Under the pieces are notes generated by a model that did not search any database, was not told the DNA's origin, and saw only the letters and a list, made by a program, of their open reading frames with translations. A stretch of DNA of 64,000 nucleotides from Schistosoma mansoni (Eukaryota > Platyhelminthes > Trematoda > Strigeidida > Schistosomatidae), in contig NC_031497.1 of assembly GCF_000237925.1 (NCBI RefSeq), forward strand, positions 19,335,705 through 19,399,704, in the 5' to 3' direction. Positions 23,125 through 35,300 of this stretch are shown piece by piece. The position numbers were made by a program, and so were the translations under genes. The number at the start of each line of letters is the position of its first letter. Position 1 is the first letter of the stretch.

Positions 23125-24783
23125 ATTGGTACATAAGGGTGCCAAAATTTATATCCGCCACACAGTAAAAATGAGATTATGAAGAGATAGAAAACGTAAC
23201 GGGAGTAGAATGCAAAAATGAATTAAAATTGGCGTGTGAGTGCAATAATGATAATAATAACGATATTAATGGAAGAAGAAGTTCCGTTAACAAAGATACA
23301 GTCAGAAAGAATTTCAGTTAAAAAGAGTTACCCTCAGTTTAATAAAGAAAATAAAAGGAAGTTCTAGTAGGATCACCTCTGGCTTCTATTCTGAACCATA
23401 TCTGATAATGTCTCTAGCCACTGTGTTGGACTACCTTTAGGACCCCAACCAGGGAGTCCTGAAGGACCAGCAAATCACAGTTCTGTACAAATTTCATACC
23501 ACGCCACCATGCCATACACTGACCACCTCTCCGCCTTTCCCAACCAGTTCCAGAGTCGGCAAATAATGCACGACGTGGAATTCTCTGGGACGATATTCGT
23601 AAAACATGTCCAAGCCACCGAAGTCGATGTTTCAAGATGGTAACACCAATTGGATTATCATCACTGAGCTCGAACATGCGATGCAGAACCTCTGCATTAC
23701 TAACATGGTGTTGCCACTGGATGTCAGCAATCCTTCGGAGACAACGATGATCAAACACAGAGAGTCGTCTAACATCCTCAACTCGGAGAGGCCAGGTTTC
23801 ACAAGCATAGAGCAAAACTGCTCTCACCGACCCATTGTAGATCCGACCTTTTACAACCAGGCTGACATCACGAAGGCGCCAAAGATGGCCCAGATTAGCA
23901 TAAGCCGCTCTGGCTTTCACTATACATGCATCGATGTCATCACTCACGCCACCACCAGCACTTATGTAGCTATCTAGATACACGAACTTCTCAACTACTT
24001 CAATCTGCTCACCATCTAGAGTGAGTACAGGATGAGAATCCTGCCATTCTTGTAGGAGTACTTTGCACTTTGAAGGTGCAAAGCACATGCCGTACCTGCG
24101 GACACTGATTGCCAACTGATTAAGTGCGGATTGAATGCCTTGGGCATTATCGCACATTAAGACAGTATCATCCGCATACTCAAGGTCGAGAAGTCTTTCT
24201 CCAGGCAGCAGATCCACACCGCCATTACTTACATCCATCAGAGCTGTTTCCATAACATCATCGATGGCAAAGTTGAAGAGGAATGGTGAGATTGGGCAAC
24301 CCTGCCTAACCCCACTGCTTGAATGGAACAATGGAGAAATGTGGTTGTATGCCCTCACTCTGCCTGAGGTGTTTGTATACAGGGCCTTTAAGATGTTAAT
24401 AAACTTCTCAGGCACACATCCAACGAATCGAAGGCAGCCCTGTTATCAAGAAACACTACAATTGTTGACCTGTAATAAGCATGATGCTGTTCTAACCTTT
24501 GGCTGATGGTGAAGATATGATCAATACATCCTCGACAAGAACGAAAACCAGCCTGCTTCTCGCTAGTCAATCTTTCGCAGATTCTAAGTAATCTTCAAAG
24601 TATGACGGAAGTCAATAATTTGGGCGCAATCGGAAGTAGACTTATCCCCCGATAGTTGTTACAGGAACAACGTGAACTATTTTTAAAGATGTGTATAACT
24701 ATCGACTCATTCCATGATGTTGGAACACTCTCCATTTCTATTTTAATAAAAGTGAGAGGTTTTATAAAATAAACCGATGTCAT
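23125..24783 (-). mobile_element. 5'-truncated RTE-like retrotransposon, copy 2 (broken)
   Basis: A second copy of the element at 2,094-4,146, about 95% identical over most of the RT. Its frame is split: 23,414-24,415 encodes the C-terminal two thirds, and the upstream part continues in other frames (24,388-24,570 and 24,595-24,783). A deletion of about 37 bp lies at 24,418, where copy 1 has CCCTTCTTCAATAGACAATC and following bases before TCCAACGAATCG. The 3' end lies near 23,129, and its 3' UTR differs strongly from copy 1 apart from the terminal bases. Confidence 0.9.
23414..24415 (-). pseudogene. Reverse transcriptase pseudogene (C-terminal part)
   Basis: The 333-codon frame begins inside RT motif A/B territory (EKFINILKALYTNTSGRVRA), keeps RQGCPISPFLFN and LEYADDTVLM, and runs through RLRWLGHVLRI. 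The last 30 codons differ from copy 1 because of a frameshift near 23,480, so it lacks the DMAQNRSQW end. Motif A is upstream in another frame. It cannot give a functional RT. Confidence 0.88.
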
Positions 24784-24789
24784 TCTAAA

Positions 24790-27340
24790 TTGCGTTTTAA
24801 GTTAGATTTATTCCGGTTCAAATAAACTGTACCTTGTGTTGACACGTTCAATTTTCAACTTCAGTGTAATGAATCTAATAGATGGACAGGTTGCATATTA
24901 ATTGTATTATGAGAATTTTTCAAGCATTAGATTTTAATATCTTATCTTCAATGGTTCCTAGCATTTTACTTACCTGCTTAAGCCTGTTACCCCTTATGAG
25001 TCACAAACCACCAACCAGGAAAGTTATTCTAGTATCTATCCATATTTCCATCTATATTAATATGGGTTGCTTGAAATAGGAAAACGATTAATGTTCATAC
25101 ATTAAATAACGCTTGCACATTCAAAAAGACAAAATTGATCTTCATTGTCTGAATTGTGGCAGATCGAGTTCGGTTCGATATTTCGCAATTACTAACGATC
25201 TGTTGATTCTTTTAGTACAGAACAGCATCTATGCTAACTGAATAGATCGAACGGCTAAAACCTCAACAACAAAATGCTCAACACAATTGAATAAGATAGA
25301 AGGGAAGTTGTTAAAGGAATATTCAATGTTTAAAACACTAGGAGGATTAAATTACTTTTAAGTTAATTCGATTATATGATGATTAAATTGAATGAATATT
25401 AAAAATCTACTAAACTAAACAATCTTCACTTGAATATAAAATTGCAGTGGGTAAATTAAACTAACTTCATACTGAATAAATTAATACACATGAAAATCCC
25501 TTGTGAATCAATGAACGAAGTTTATTTCAAATTAGTGACTGAATGTTAGAATTGATTTCTTCTGAAAGTTATATTTTTGAAGATCTAGTATCGTCAGGAA
25601 AATTACAGTATACAGTTACTGATCTTTCTATATAACTGTGGGCGAGAATGACAATGATTGGTTGTCTTGATGAATCAGACATGTAGATAGTGTGACAGGT
25701 GTTATACGTGTTATATATTCCCTTATCCTGAATGTTATTGATCGACTGTTCTTGTTGTTGGATTGTGTCGGATTTTGGTGTGGAAATATATTGACGTTGT
25801 AGTCAGGCTAATCTCGTGTTCTTGATCTGAGTTGTGTTGAAGTCCTGTAGAATAGACACTGGGAGGGAATCTAGTGTAGATATTCGTCTAAGGTAAATTA
25901 ACGTCCCACATACGTGTAAAAAGTGAAAGGACTGTTATAACAAGAAACTCTAGAGTTATAACAAGTAACCTACAGTTTATAACAATAACTATGTTAAATA
26001 TATGTCGTTTTCAATACATTAGTATCTTTCATCTTTGAATATTTATTCTATATCAACATCGATACTGACTTAATAATGATGAATGATGTGAAGATGCAAC
26101 AATTAAACCTGATAATTAGATATCAGTTCTATAGATAAGTATGCGATCTATAGTTATGATGTCCTTCAATTGTTCATTTGTGGCCATAACTGAGCCATGG
26201 TTGAGAGAGAACTTAGTAATAATTCTATAATTAATTAATAATAACTTGAGGAAGGTAGAACACAGAATAATAGTATATGCAGCAAATGAAAGTGTTGTGC
26301 CGCGATTCGTTAATCGTTCGTTTCGATAATCGATATAATTCTAATCTTAACGGCGCGTAAAATCAGAAGACAAAGGATAGCAGCAACTACAGTTTATTGT
26401 CGAATAACTCAGGTCAGAAAGTTAACAACACCTGAGCGAATAATGACGAGCGAGTGAATAAGCGAATAAGCGAAGGAAGCGAACTAGGCGGAAATGACAT
26501 GCAGTGGAGATGGCTGGTAAGCCAATTCGAGAGCGAAGCGAAAGATAATGCGTATTGGAGATGGCTGGGAAGCCAACTCGATTTAAACAAGCGTTAATCA
26601 ACATTTATAGTCGGACGAAAATGAGTGACAGACATATGATGAATAAGATACGAAGTGTGCACACATATACGCTCATATAAAAAGTACTCAAGGTTAATAA
26701 GCAAATGATTAACAAGATCAAAAGATGACTCAATGTACAGGTGAATTGGCTTGGCCAGTAGCTAGAATAAAGTATATGGGCTTAACATATAAACTGATAC
26801 TACAAAAGTTCACAACTAAAACGATATCGACGTACAATAATCCAAGTGTCTAATAGTTCAAAGGCTATCTTTTAATAGTATTTACTATGTTATAGCATGG
26901 TAGGTATCATCTATCAATCAGCATTCCTTTTTAACAATTGAAAAATCATTAATCAAATCACAAAAGGTTAATTCATAACAATGATGCCCACAGTTTCATT
27001 GTTTAAATTACAATTTATATCAGTCTGATGCTTCTGGTCTACTTGTAATCATTTCTTTCCAGTTTTTCTTTTTGCTTCTTCGGGAACGTTAAAATCAAGT
27101 AATTGAGATTCTTGATTTCCCACTGCTTACAATGTAAAATGTCTTTTAGTTACTATTAGCGACATTGTACATCTTTCTCAATATTAATTAATTGATTTAA
27201 ATGGACTGTTCTTGGTGCGAAGTCTAATAAATATAGGATTCCATCTTTTGATTACGTGGTAATGTGTACTAAACTAGGACGAACAAAGTATTCCTCAGTA
27301 TCGCAAAACGATTAAGGTTATATTGTACATCATTGGATAT
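24790..27340. other. Intergenic, no gene seen
   Basis: AT-rich DNA with no supported gene. Two local oddities are described separately: GTTATAAC repeats near 25,935-25,985 and a GCGA-rich segment with a near-duplicate at 26,430-26,585. The phrase GACTACAGTTTATT near 26,390 recurs near 41,295, hinting at an LTR-like or other dispersed repeat. Confidence 0.45.
26506..26580. repeat. Direct repeat, about 47-bp period
   Basis: TGGAGATGGCTGGTAAGCCA at 26,506 recurs as TGGAGATGGCTGGGAAGCCA at about 26,553, followed by ATTCGA and ACTCGA. The DNA to the left is rich in AAGCGAA and GAGCGAA motifs. Confidence 0.7.
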
Positions 27341-27344
27341 CGAC

Positions 27345-27520
27345 TCAGGAGTCTATAGATTAAGGGCTCACTAAGGAACCTAAAAATCCTGCATTCGGCT
27401 CCTAGTGGGGTCGTGGATGACGACTGCTCAGGAGTCCCTTAGTAGTGCGAAATATTTTTCCGGTGCTCCTTGTTTTTTTGTTGTGATTGAACTCAGGTTA
27501 GTCCGTGATGTCAACCATAA
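27345..27520 (+). repeat. Decayed tRNA-derived SINE with dead hammerhead
   Basis: A-box-like TAGATTAAGGGCTC, B-box-like GCATTCGGCTCC, then TCGTGGATGACGACTGCTCA, GGAGTCCCTTAGTAGTGCGA and CCGGTGCTCCTTG. These follow the order of the retroposon at 15,113-15,310. The core reads CTCAGGAG and GCGAAAT, so the hammerhead is inactive. Confidence 0.55.
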
Positions 27521-28230
27521 AGTTCAACAATCTATATAAAACATGTGTAGTAAAAATATTTAGCGCTTCGTGACTCAATAATTTTCCAGTCAATACCAGT
27601 CGATGAAGATTAATATGAGTTTATTCCAAATCCTATTCACGAAAATGACTTAATTACTCAAGTCGATTCTACAAGACAGTCATGTCAGAAGTAATATATA
27701 TATATTGAAACTATTATAATTTCAATTATTAAAATAACTAAATCAATAATCAGCTCATAATACTAAGCTTTAAGTCCCAATTCATTTGATTTTAGATTAT
27801 GAAAAGCTTTTGTAAACAAACAAAGACTGATATAGCTCTTTTCAAGAAAGAAGGCGAAGACTGCAAATATATATTTACTCTGCATAGAATTAAAACAAAT
27901 TATATTTGAATACATTGTCTTAAGTATTTTACTCACACTAATCAATATATTTATATATGTAGGACCGGAAAGTGCTAGACAGTACTTAATCTATAACTTT
28001 ATGTATGTATGTAACTGACAATATCATTAGAGTAAATAGGTATAGTCAACAAATGTAAATAATTAACTGAGTTATATGGTTTACTCCTTTCTGATTAATC
28101 AAATTACTTAATATATTATTTATGGTTGTTAAAACTTGAGTTAGACTAATCATCGAAAACTAGAGGGGCTTAGATATTTGTTTTGTTCCAGTACAGAAAT
28201 CCCGTAGCTGAGTTAGGTAATAAATAGTTA

Positions 28231-28397
28231 GATCAGAGGGGGTTTTGTAGAGAATTTAGTATTTTCACAGTTGAAATCATGAGTCAATTGAAGCGCACTG
28301 CTGAGGAGTCCCATAATAGGACGAAACGGCCGTCCAACGCTTCCAGGTTTTCGATGGTGGTCTAGCTTCAATTGATTCATGATTTCAACTGTGAAAA
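28231..28397 (+). mobile_element. Hammerhead-containing foldback insertion with 13-bp direct repeats
   Basis: The inserted block is flanked by identical TAATAAATAGTTA copies at 28,218-28,230 and 28,398-28,410, the pattern of a target-site duplication. Within it, arms 28,260-28,294 and 28,365-28,399 are inverted copies of 35 bp with a single mismatch, so the outer bases overlap the right direct repeat. A hammerhead-type sequence lies in the loop. The empty site would itself read like a tRNA-derived SINE head (GTAGCTGAGTTAGG before, GGATTAAAATTCAG after). Confidence 0.75.
28291..28342 (+). ncRNA. Hammerhead ribozyme, stem I altered
   Basis: The core CTGAGGA, stem II GTCC..GGAC, GAAA and stem III ACGG/CCGT are all intact, and the cleavage GTC ends at 28,334. 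Stem I has changed: CACTG now faces CAACG instead of CAGTG. AAGCG further out can still pair with CGCTT, leaving a short internal loop. Activity is therefore doubtful. Confidence 0.7.
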
Positions 28398-29079
28398 TAA
28401 TAAATAGTTAACCGGGGATTAAAATTCAGATCTCAAGACAGCCCAGCTACAACAGGAAGATAAGTTAATTTATCGAGTGATAATAATGGAAAAAAGAGGA
28501 ATAAACCAGATAACACATGTTGACATTTACTTCAATTCGGAAGAATTCATATCTAACTGGGACATTTACTAAATATGATATAGAAATCAATTTTAGGTTC
28601 AGTTTGGCAGTTAGCATATGGTATGACTTTAGTTATTTCAAACCATAACATCCACACACAAGCATACCTATATATGCTAACACTTACCAGATGTCACACT
28701 TCACCTGGTGTTATAGTGAGTCGAACTTTGTGTATCGTATATAATAGCCAATGTTAAAATATTTTCTTCACTCCCCACTGATGACCTTATTTTAATTTGA
28801 CCTTATTACATCATTGGTAACATTTTTATATCAGCTAGTTTGATAGGTAAACAATGAGTGATGAAACAGACCATAATATGCCCCACTGCAAAACTGTAAA
28901 CCTTAATATTATTTTTAACCTTCACATTTACCCATTTTGTTTAACCTCAAAAAGTCGATTGACATACGTTGCGTTTTCATGGATGAATCAAGCTTACCAC
29001 TATTGATATAAAAATAAATATTTTTCATTAAATTATTGAGTTAACTGACAATTGTTGGATATGAACTTATCTTCCGCCA

Positions 29080-29190
29080 GAGAACATTAGTTCCGTCAAG
29101 ATTACAGGTACAAATTACTGACAAGTCCCAAATACTATGAAACCTAACCTCAAGGTTTCCTGTTGACTACCTACAACTACCACCTTACGA
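29080..29190. repeat. Dispersed repeat, copy 3
   Basis: Contains TAGTTCCGTCAAGATTACAG and CTCAAGGTTTCCTGTTGACT, parallel to the segments near 1,846 and 7,000. Confidence 0.45.
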
Positions 29191-29798
29191 ACTGATCTTC
29201 CTTTGAAAAACCTTGAGCTCCGATGAAATTAGGATATAGATGTTTCATCCAGCTAATAAAATGTTCAGCGACGAGATGAATTTCCGAAAACTTCTATCTG
29301 AGCATTCATTTGCGGGTACACCAATGTCTTGATTAATAGTGGTTATGACCTTATGATAAATGAAACATTTTCAACCTCCTGGTTGATTTTTATCCATCTG
29401 TTTTTGTTATCAGTTGAAAGGTATCTTATTCACCTACCAGTTTAGCCTATTTGGTTGTTACAATTTCATTTCGTGACATGTTATTCGTTTTTACATTTTT
29501 CTTCTTGTTCTTTTCTGAAATCATATTATCAACTGCAATTGAAAATGGATAAAAACATGAGATCAAGTTTCAGCTCAGCGAGATTTTTGTTCACTACAAT
29601 AATCTTTGTATTAATAAATCTGACTAAACGCTTGAATAAGTTTCCTCAGCTCTTAGAATAGCACTAGGATAAATCTACACAACAACTTGAACACGAGAAA
29701 AAGAAACGTGTAATGTGAAAAGAACGCTTTACTCTAAGGTCAGTTTACTTACAGAAAATAGAGGGTATTTGCAGAATTTCAGATGGACGTGGGCTCCT

Positions 29799-29814
29799 GG
29801 AAGGTTCTAGAACC
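29799..29814. promoter_or_regulatory. Perfect heat-shock-element-like motif
   Basis: GGAAGGTTCTAGAACC contains GAAnnTTCnnGAA, three alternating heat-shock factor pentamers without mismatch. CCAAT (29,848 region) and ATTGG (29,918 region) follow. No supported gene starts within 2 kb, so a role is uncertain. Confidence 0.4.
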
Positions 29815-32039
29815 ATACTAAACATTGTAACAGGATAGGTAATCATCCAATCAGGAATGTAATACGTTACTCTTCACTTTGTAGATGTATCAGAGAGACT
29901 TCTATTCAATGCTGATTGGACAAAATATTTCTCACTGCTTTTAAGACCCCTTTGGAACTTTTCGAGTAATACTCTGGGTCTACCCAACAGTATTATTTAA
30001 GAGGGGATTTCGTTCAGTAAATATGCAACACGCCTTTCATAGTAAATTTCAGAAAATAAAATGAAAAATGTAATTTCAATTAGCTTTATATAAATGTTAT
30101 TACTAAAACCCACTGGGAATGTGCGGATTTCATGTTTTATGATGAAATTTGTAAGACAAACGGATGGAATGGCAATGAGTCCACCACTAGGTCTTGTATT
30201 CGTTGGTGTTTTTCTGCTTAACCTATAGAAAATGGTCCACTCAAACAGTTTATCCAAAAGTTTTTATTTTGTTATGTGTGATTGACATATCCATCCTTTG
30301 CAATTATATTACTGAATAACTAAAAGTTCATTGATAATTTAGTACAGTACATCCGGCCATTAAGTCCACAAAGGAAGAAGAACTTAAGGGTAGTATGACA
30401 TTTCAAGCTGTTCTCTTAACTAAAAAAGTTGAAGGATCAATAATATTGTATTTAAACGAGGAAAATACATACAGAAGGAAATATCCATCTCCTAAGCTTT
30501 TTATCGCTGTAGTACAAAAGAAACTTGGTAGAAACAGTCATGGAATAACAGCCATATTCTCTACTCAGACTGCTGAAAAGGAACTGAACGTCATGGAAAA
30601 TACTCTCATCGGAAAATTTATATCCTAGAAGGTTTAGAAACAAATATACTGCTCCGAAAAGTTAGAAAAGGTGACATTCAAACAGTAAACAGAAAATTGC
30701 TATTCATTCGCCTACTATTTAAACGTAATGTAGCCATTTAAATATTAATTCAGAGATTTTTCAGAATAGCTGAGAGTTATAACTAATATTGGTGACGCTG
30801 AAATAAAAAGGTGAACTATTTAAACTAGCCATCACTTTTGTATTTGTATTTTCAGCCCGCTTTTTTCACGTTCAGCAGCCTTAGTCCCGATAAACTCACA
30901 TATTACTTATTCTCCGACCCCAACATTGATTTTGATTGGGAAATAAAATCATCTTTCTGTAATGTTATATCCGAGGTGAAGATTAAAATTATGGGTAACT
31001 TCTGAGAACTATTTATGGACTAATATTATACATAATATTCTTATTATATAACTACTAAGAAATTAAACTATACTTATTTATATTCTTATTATTATAAGTT
31101 TTTATTTGACCTATTGGTTACTGTTTTAAAGATTTGTTACTCTCAAGTTGTTCTCAATCTATTAATCACAGTTTCTCACAATCACAACCACATTTTTGGC
31201 TTGATCTTGTACAAATGTTACTTTCTATTTTATGGTGTAATGTAGTCTAATTTTGCTTGTATATAGACCAAGTAGGTTTGTAATATATGATTCATATAGT
31301 GGGAGCTAATATTAGAGTTCTGGACTCAACAGGAGAAGCTAGGAGAACAAAGGACTAATGAGTACGCTAGGCTGCTTATACCGGTCGAATGTCATTGGTT
31401 TGCAACAGTTCTATGATTATATAAGTCGTATCCAGATTGGCGACTAAATCACGTGATAAGTAGCCGGGTAGAAGTCATACCACTGTCATCCAGTATTATT
31501 TATATTAATTCTAATGATTAATCTCACAGTTTCAATAGACGTATAGATTTATTCAAGTTAACATCAACAAGTTTAATTTACTGAGGATCTTAAATTCAAA
31601 CTTGGTATTTGCCTTAAACTTAAGGATTATTTTGAATGATTAATTTGGAGAGATTACTGAAGGACTAAATTTACTAGTTCATATTATGTTTCAATACAAA
31701 GCGTTTTTATGTTTCTTACATTGTTAAACAATCCATGTGTTTTCAGTGGTACAATTTGACAAGTAATTTACTGTAACTATCCTATCAGATGTACCGTAGG
31801 TAATTAGAAGTTTTTAACTGTTTAGCCTATTTGAAAGCAGCTTTGGTTTGTGTAAAAGAATTCCACAAATTCTCCCCTTAATTTTGTGGTCGAATTAGAA
31901 GTTAACACATTGGATAAGAATAAATTTACAACAAACTATCGACCAAATCACAAATCCTACCCTAAATGACTCAATGGAATTTCCTGTTATTTGCCCTAGT
32001 TTCTAACAGACCAGTCCATGTATTTAAAGTTGTGTTATG

Positions 32040-32100
32040 ATTGGTCGACTGCTTTAATCATCATGTAATTGGTCGATTTTATATGCATGTGACTGGTCGA
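32040..32100 (+). promoter_or_regulatory. Three spaced (A)TTGGTCGA motifs before aminopeptidase ATG
   Basis: ATTGGTCGACT (32,040), ATTGGTCGATT (32,068) and ACTGGTCGAAT (32,091) recur at about 25-28 bp intervals, ending 57 bp before the first ATG. Two contain ATTGG, an inverted CCAAT box, so NF-Y-type binding is a reasonable guess. Placement directly before the gene makes them promoter candidates. Confidence 0.5.
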
Positions 32101-32156
32101 ATATATTAGCTTGTCATATAAATCCATATGGTTGTGAAAATTCATCATCTAGAATA

Positions 32157-32303
32157 ATGTCTACCAGCGTTGTCACTCCCGTGTTCCCGGTCTCTTGTTT
32201 GACAGATCCATCATATGATGCAGTTTTGCTACTGAATGATGATATAGAACATTTACCAAGAGATTTACAGCTGGCTTATAAGCCCTTGAAGGAGTTCTCT
32301 GAA
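32157..32303 (+). CDS. LAP: LAP exon 1 (start codon)
   Basis: Begins ATG, encodes MSTSVVTPVFPVSCLTDPSY and DAVLLLNDDIEHLPRDLQLA, and stops at GTGAGT in phase 0. The start is chosen because it is the first ATG of the open frame and follows a promoter-like region. An untranslated leader exon or trans-splicing cannot be excluded. Confidence 0.8.
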
Positions 32304-35300
32304 GTGAGTAGTATTTGTTTGCGCAGTCGATCAAATTAAACATGGTCTTATCACAATAGTTACGGGATTTAGTATCTATAAATTACTGGGTTTTTTTAGT
32401 TAAGTACAAAACAAAAACATATGATTTCTTGACAATTTCCTAATATTTTAAGGTGTTGCCCAATTTTTTCAATGTTATGTATAAGGGTCAAGTGTAGTAT
32501 TGAAAATCTGGTTAGTATTCCTGTCTAAGAACCACTTAATATTTTATATTTGTCTACAGAATAAATACTAAGGTATCAAAATAATTATTCAATATTTACA
32601 TTTATATTTTATGTCCATAAAATTGCTAGATTTCTACCAAGTGGTACGGATAAATATAGGTTTTAGTTGTATAAAGACCTTCAGCCCCCTTTTTTTTAAA
32701 AATCCTGGACATATTATATTACGTTATTCATTCGTCGATGTAATTACTTGTTAATGATATTGATGTATACGAAATTTATTATTTCCAAATACCTAGATTC
32801 TAAGAATCCTGTAGTATGTTTCAAAACTACCTTAGGTTTTCATGTTCAATAAATCCATCGTACTTAATTGATTGATGCAAGTAATTTGACTTTATATGTA
32901 TACATTTGTTCACATTATATATTAATTAAATTTCTATCCTTTTAAGTGGTTATCGGTCTTCATAACCTATCAGACTTGTAACTTAGTAAACGAAGATTTA
33001 CAAGTTGTACATTGTGAGCCGATTAATTGTGAATGTGATTAATTCACATAGACTTATTTCAATTCATATCTTTACTAGTTTGCAGCTGCTACCTAGGTAG
33101 CTAATTCCCGATTAAAGTTTTAGAGAGTATTCAGAATGTATTCAGTAAAACTTGAAAGGTATACTATGGTATCAAGTTTTAAATGATTTATTTTAGCAGA
33201 ATGCACTGTAAATATACATAAAGTTTGATCTAATGAATTAATGAATATCCTACCATAATAATTTTTTTAACGTTTACTTCCAAGGTTAATCCTAAATTTT
33301 CAGATGAAGTCAGTGTGATTCCATTCCCAGAACATCCATCAAAAAGATTAGTAAGTTATTTTTCACTGATTTCTGTTTGTATCGTTTTTTTTCATTTAAA
33401 ATCCTAAAATATGTAAATCAGGTACATTTATATTTGTTCTCTATGAAGCGGCTTTGATAGCCATTTTCAGCCAATGTTTTTCTGAGAAACAATATCTTCA
33501 TCAATGCATTCGGTACTACAGATCTTACTTATTCGGTAACATTAAGTGAATAAGATTCTTCTTTCTGCTTAGTGGAACTCAGCTATAGAAGTTGTTTAGC
33601 TGGCCGTTTCATGGTTACTTTCTGTAAGCTACTAGTATTTGACCCCAGATGTCTTAGAAATATTGCTCGTCTCTACTGGGATCACCGGCTAGGTAATAGT
33701 GAGGTTAAATACAGGGTATTTGGGAATGATGGTAAGTCAGTTGATGAGGTTATGAATCTACATCGACTGAGATGTTTGGGCCATGTGTTACGTATACCTG
33801 AACACCGAATACCACGACGCTCAATGCTGAATAGTGTTGGGGATGGTTGGAGGAGAGTTAGGGGTGGCCGAACCAAAAACTTTGCATCAGTTCTTGAAGT
33901 CACTAACTTCTAGTCTGAGTCATGTTGGTAGATGCCGACTACTTGGTTGGTGCCCGCGTGATTATCATAACCAATGATTGGAGACTCTGTGTGATATGGC
34001 TCAGAATCGACCACAATGGCGTAGGTGTATACACTCTTTGTCTTCCCTTAAACCGTGAGATTAGAGTTACTTTATACTTTTTTTTCTGCAAACTAATGCT
34101 TCCTTCCTGTATTATATTCTTATACATAATCTTTCTTTTACATAATACAAACGTTGAAGTAACTACTTCTCTGGATTTGGTGTTTATCTTGTGCTAATGA
34201 GGTGTGGCAACTTAGACCGATACATATATGTGCCTGGTCCTACGTTACAGCTGACTGACTGATCTATTTATGTATGGAAACATTTGAGATGCTGATTCTC
34301 TAGTTCTCATTTGAGTCCTGTAATCAATGAGCCGGAATTTTATTTGACTGGTTAATCGCTTTATTTCTCATAGTAAACGTTTATTCAGTTGAGTCTATTT
34401 AATCTACGTAACTCTCGAAATCTGACCAATAAAACTTATGGTGGTATTGTGGATGTGTTAGAAAATTAGTGCATGAATAGTTATCAAATATTTACAACTT
34501 AGGTAATCAGTAGTATCACAGAACTTTACAATCCACTTAATCTAAATATTAGTATCAATGTGAACTGGATCGGTACTTAGTTTCTTAACGCTAAATAGAC
34601 TACCAGTTATGCGTTATGTTCACACTTCAGATAGTATGCATATATTATTAAATATATACTTGCTTATTGCCTAATAAAAAGCAACAGTCTCAATATCATT
34701 TTAAGCCTCGATCATTTCAACATTATAGGATTTTTAGATTTGTAAGTCATTTTTAAAAAAATATGCCATAAGGAATTTTTTAAATATTTTAGATATTCAG
34801 TCCAACTGGTCGGTTAAATACAGATGAAGCGGACATTCGTAATGTGTACGATGCTGCTGTGAATGGCATGTTAAAGCAAGGTTTACATTAACTTTATATT
34901 CTTGTGGGTACACATATTGATCTTTTGTCTAATTCAAGTATAAATGATGATTACACTTTTAAGACTATATTGGATTGTAATTTCAACCAATAGGTCGTAG
35001 GCTCGAACCACTTTCGATTGACGGTACATACTACTTATATCTGTCGATATCAGTAGCACAAGCCACAATAGTATTGATTTTCCTTTTACATAAAATTTTC
35101 GTATCAATAATTGGGCATCTGATATATTTAACCTGACACTTTACTCTATGATGACAAAGGTAGTTTTTCGTTTTGATTTCAAGCGTTCTGAGCACCGCAC
35201 AGTGACATTTCTTCTGTCCATTGTACGATATTTCGAATTTTTTTCAAAAACCTAAATCTCATTCCCTATTTTGATTGACTTGTCTCCCGTACTGTACTTC

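Larger units (their letters stand above)
28420..32030. other. Intergenic upstream of aminopeptidase gene
   Basis: Apart from the repeat and motif listed separately, I see no gene. Short frames at 29,997-30,257 (minus) and 30,395-30,628 (plus) have no recognised domain and no supporting signal. Confidence 0.45.

Noticed and set aside
27400-27470. A fifth active hammerhead
   Set aside because: The core reads CTCAGGAG and GCGAAAT, so invariant bases are lost; the same holds for the remnant near 20,760.
29997-30628. Two small frames (minus 86 codons, plus 77 codons) upstream of the aminopeptidase
   Set aside because: No motifs, no signals and no family resemblance; length is within chance expectation.
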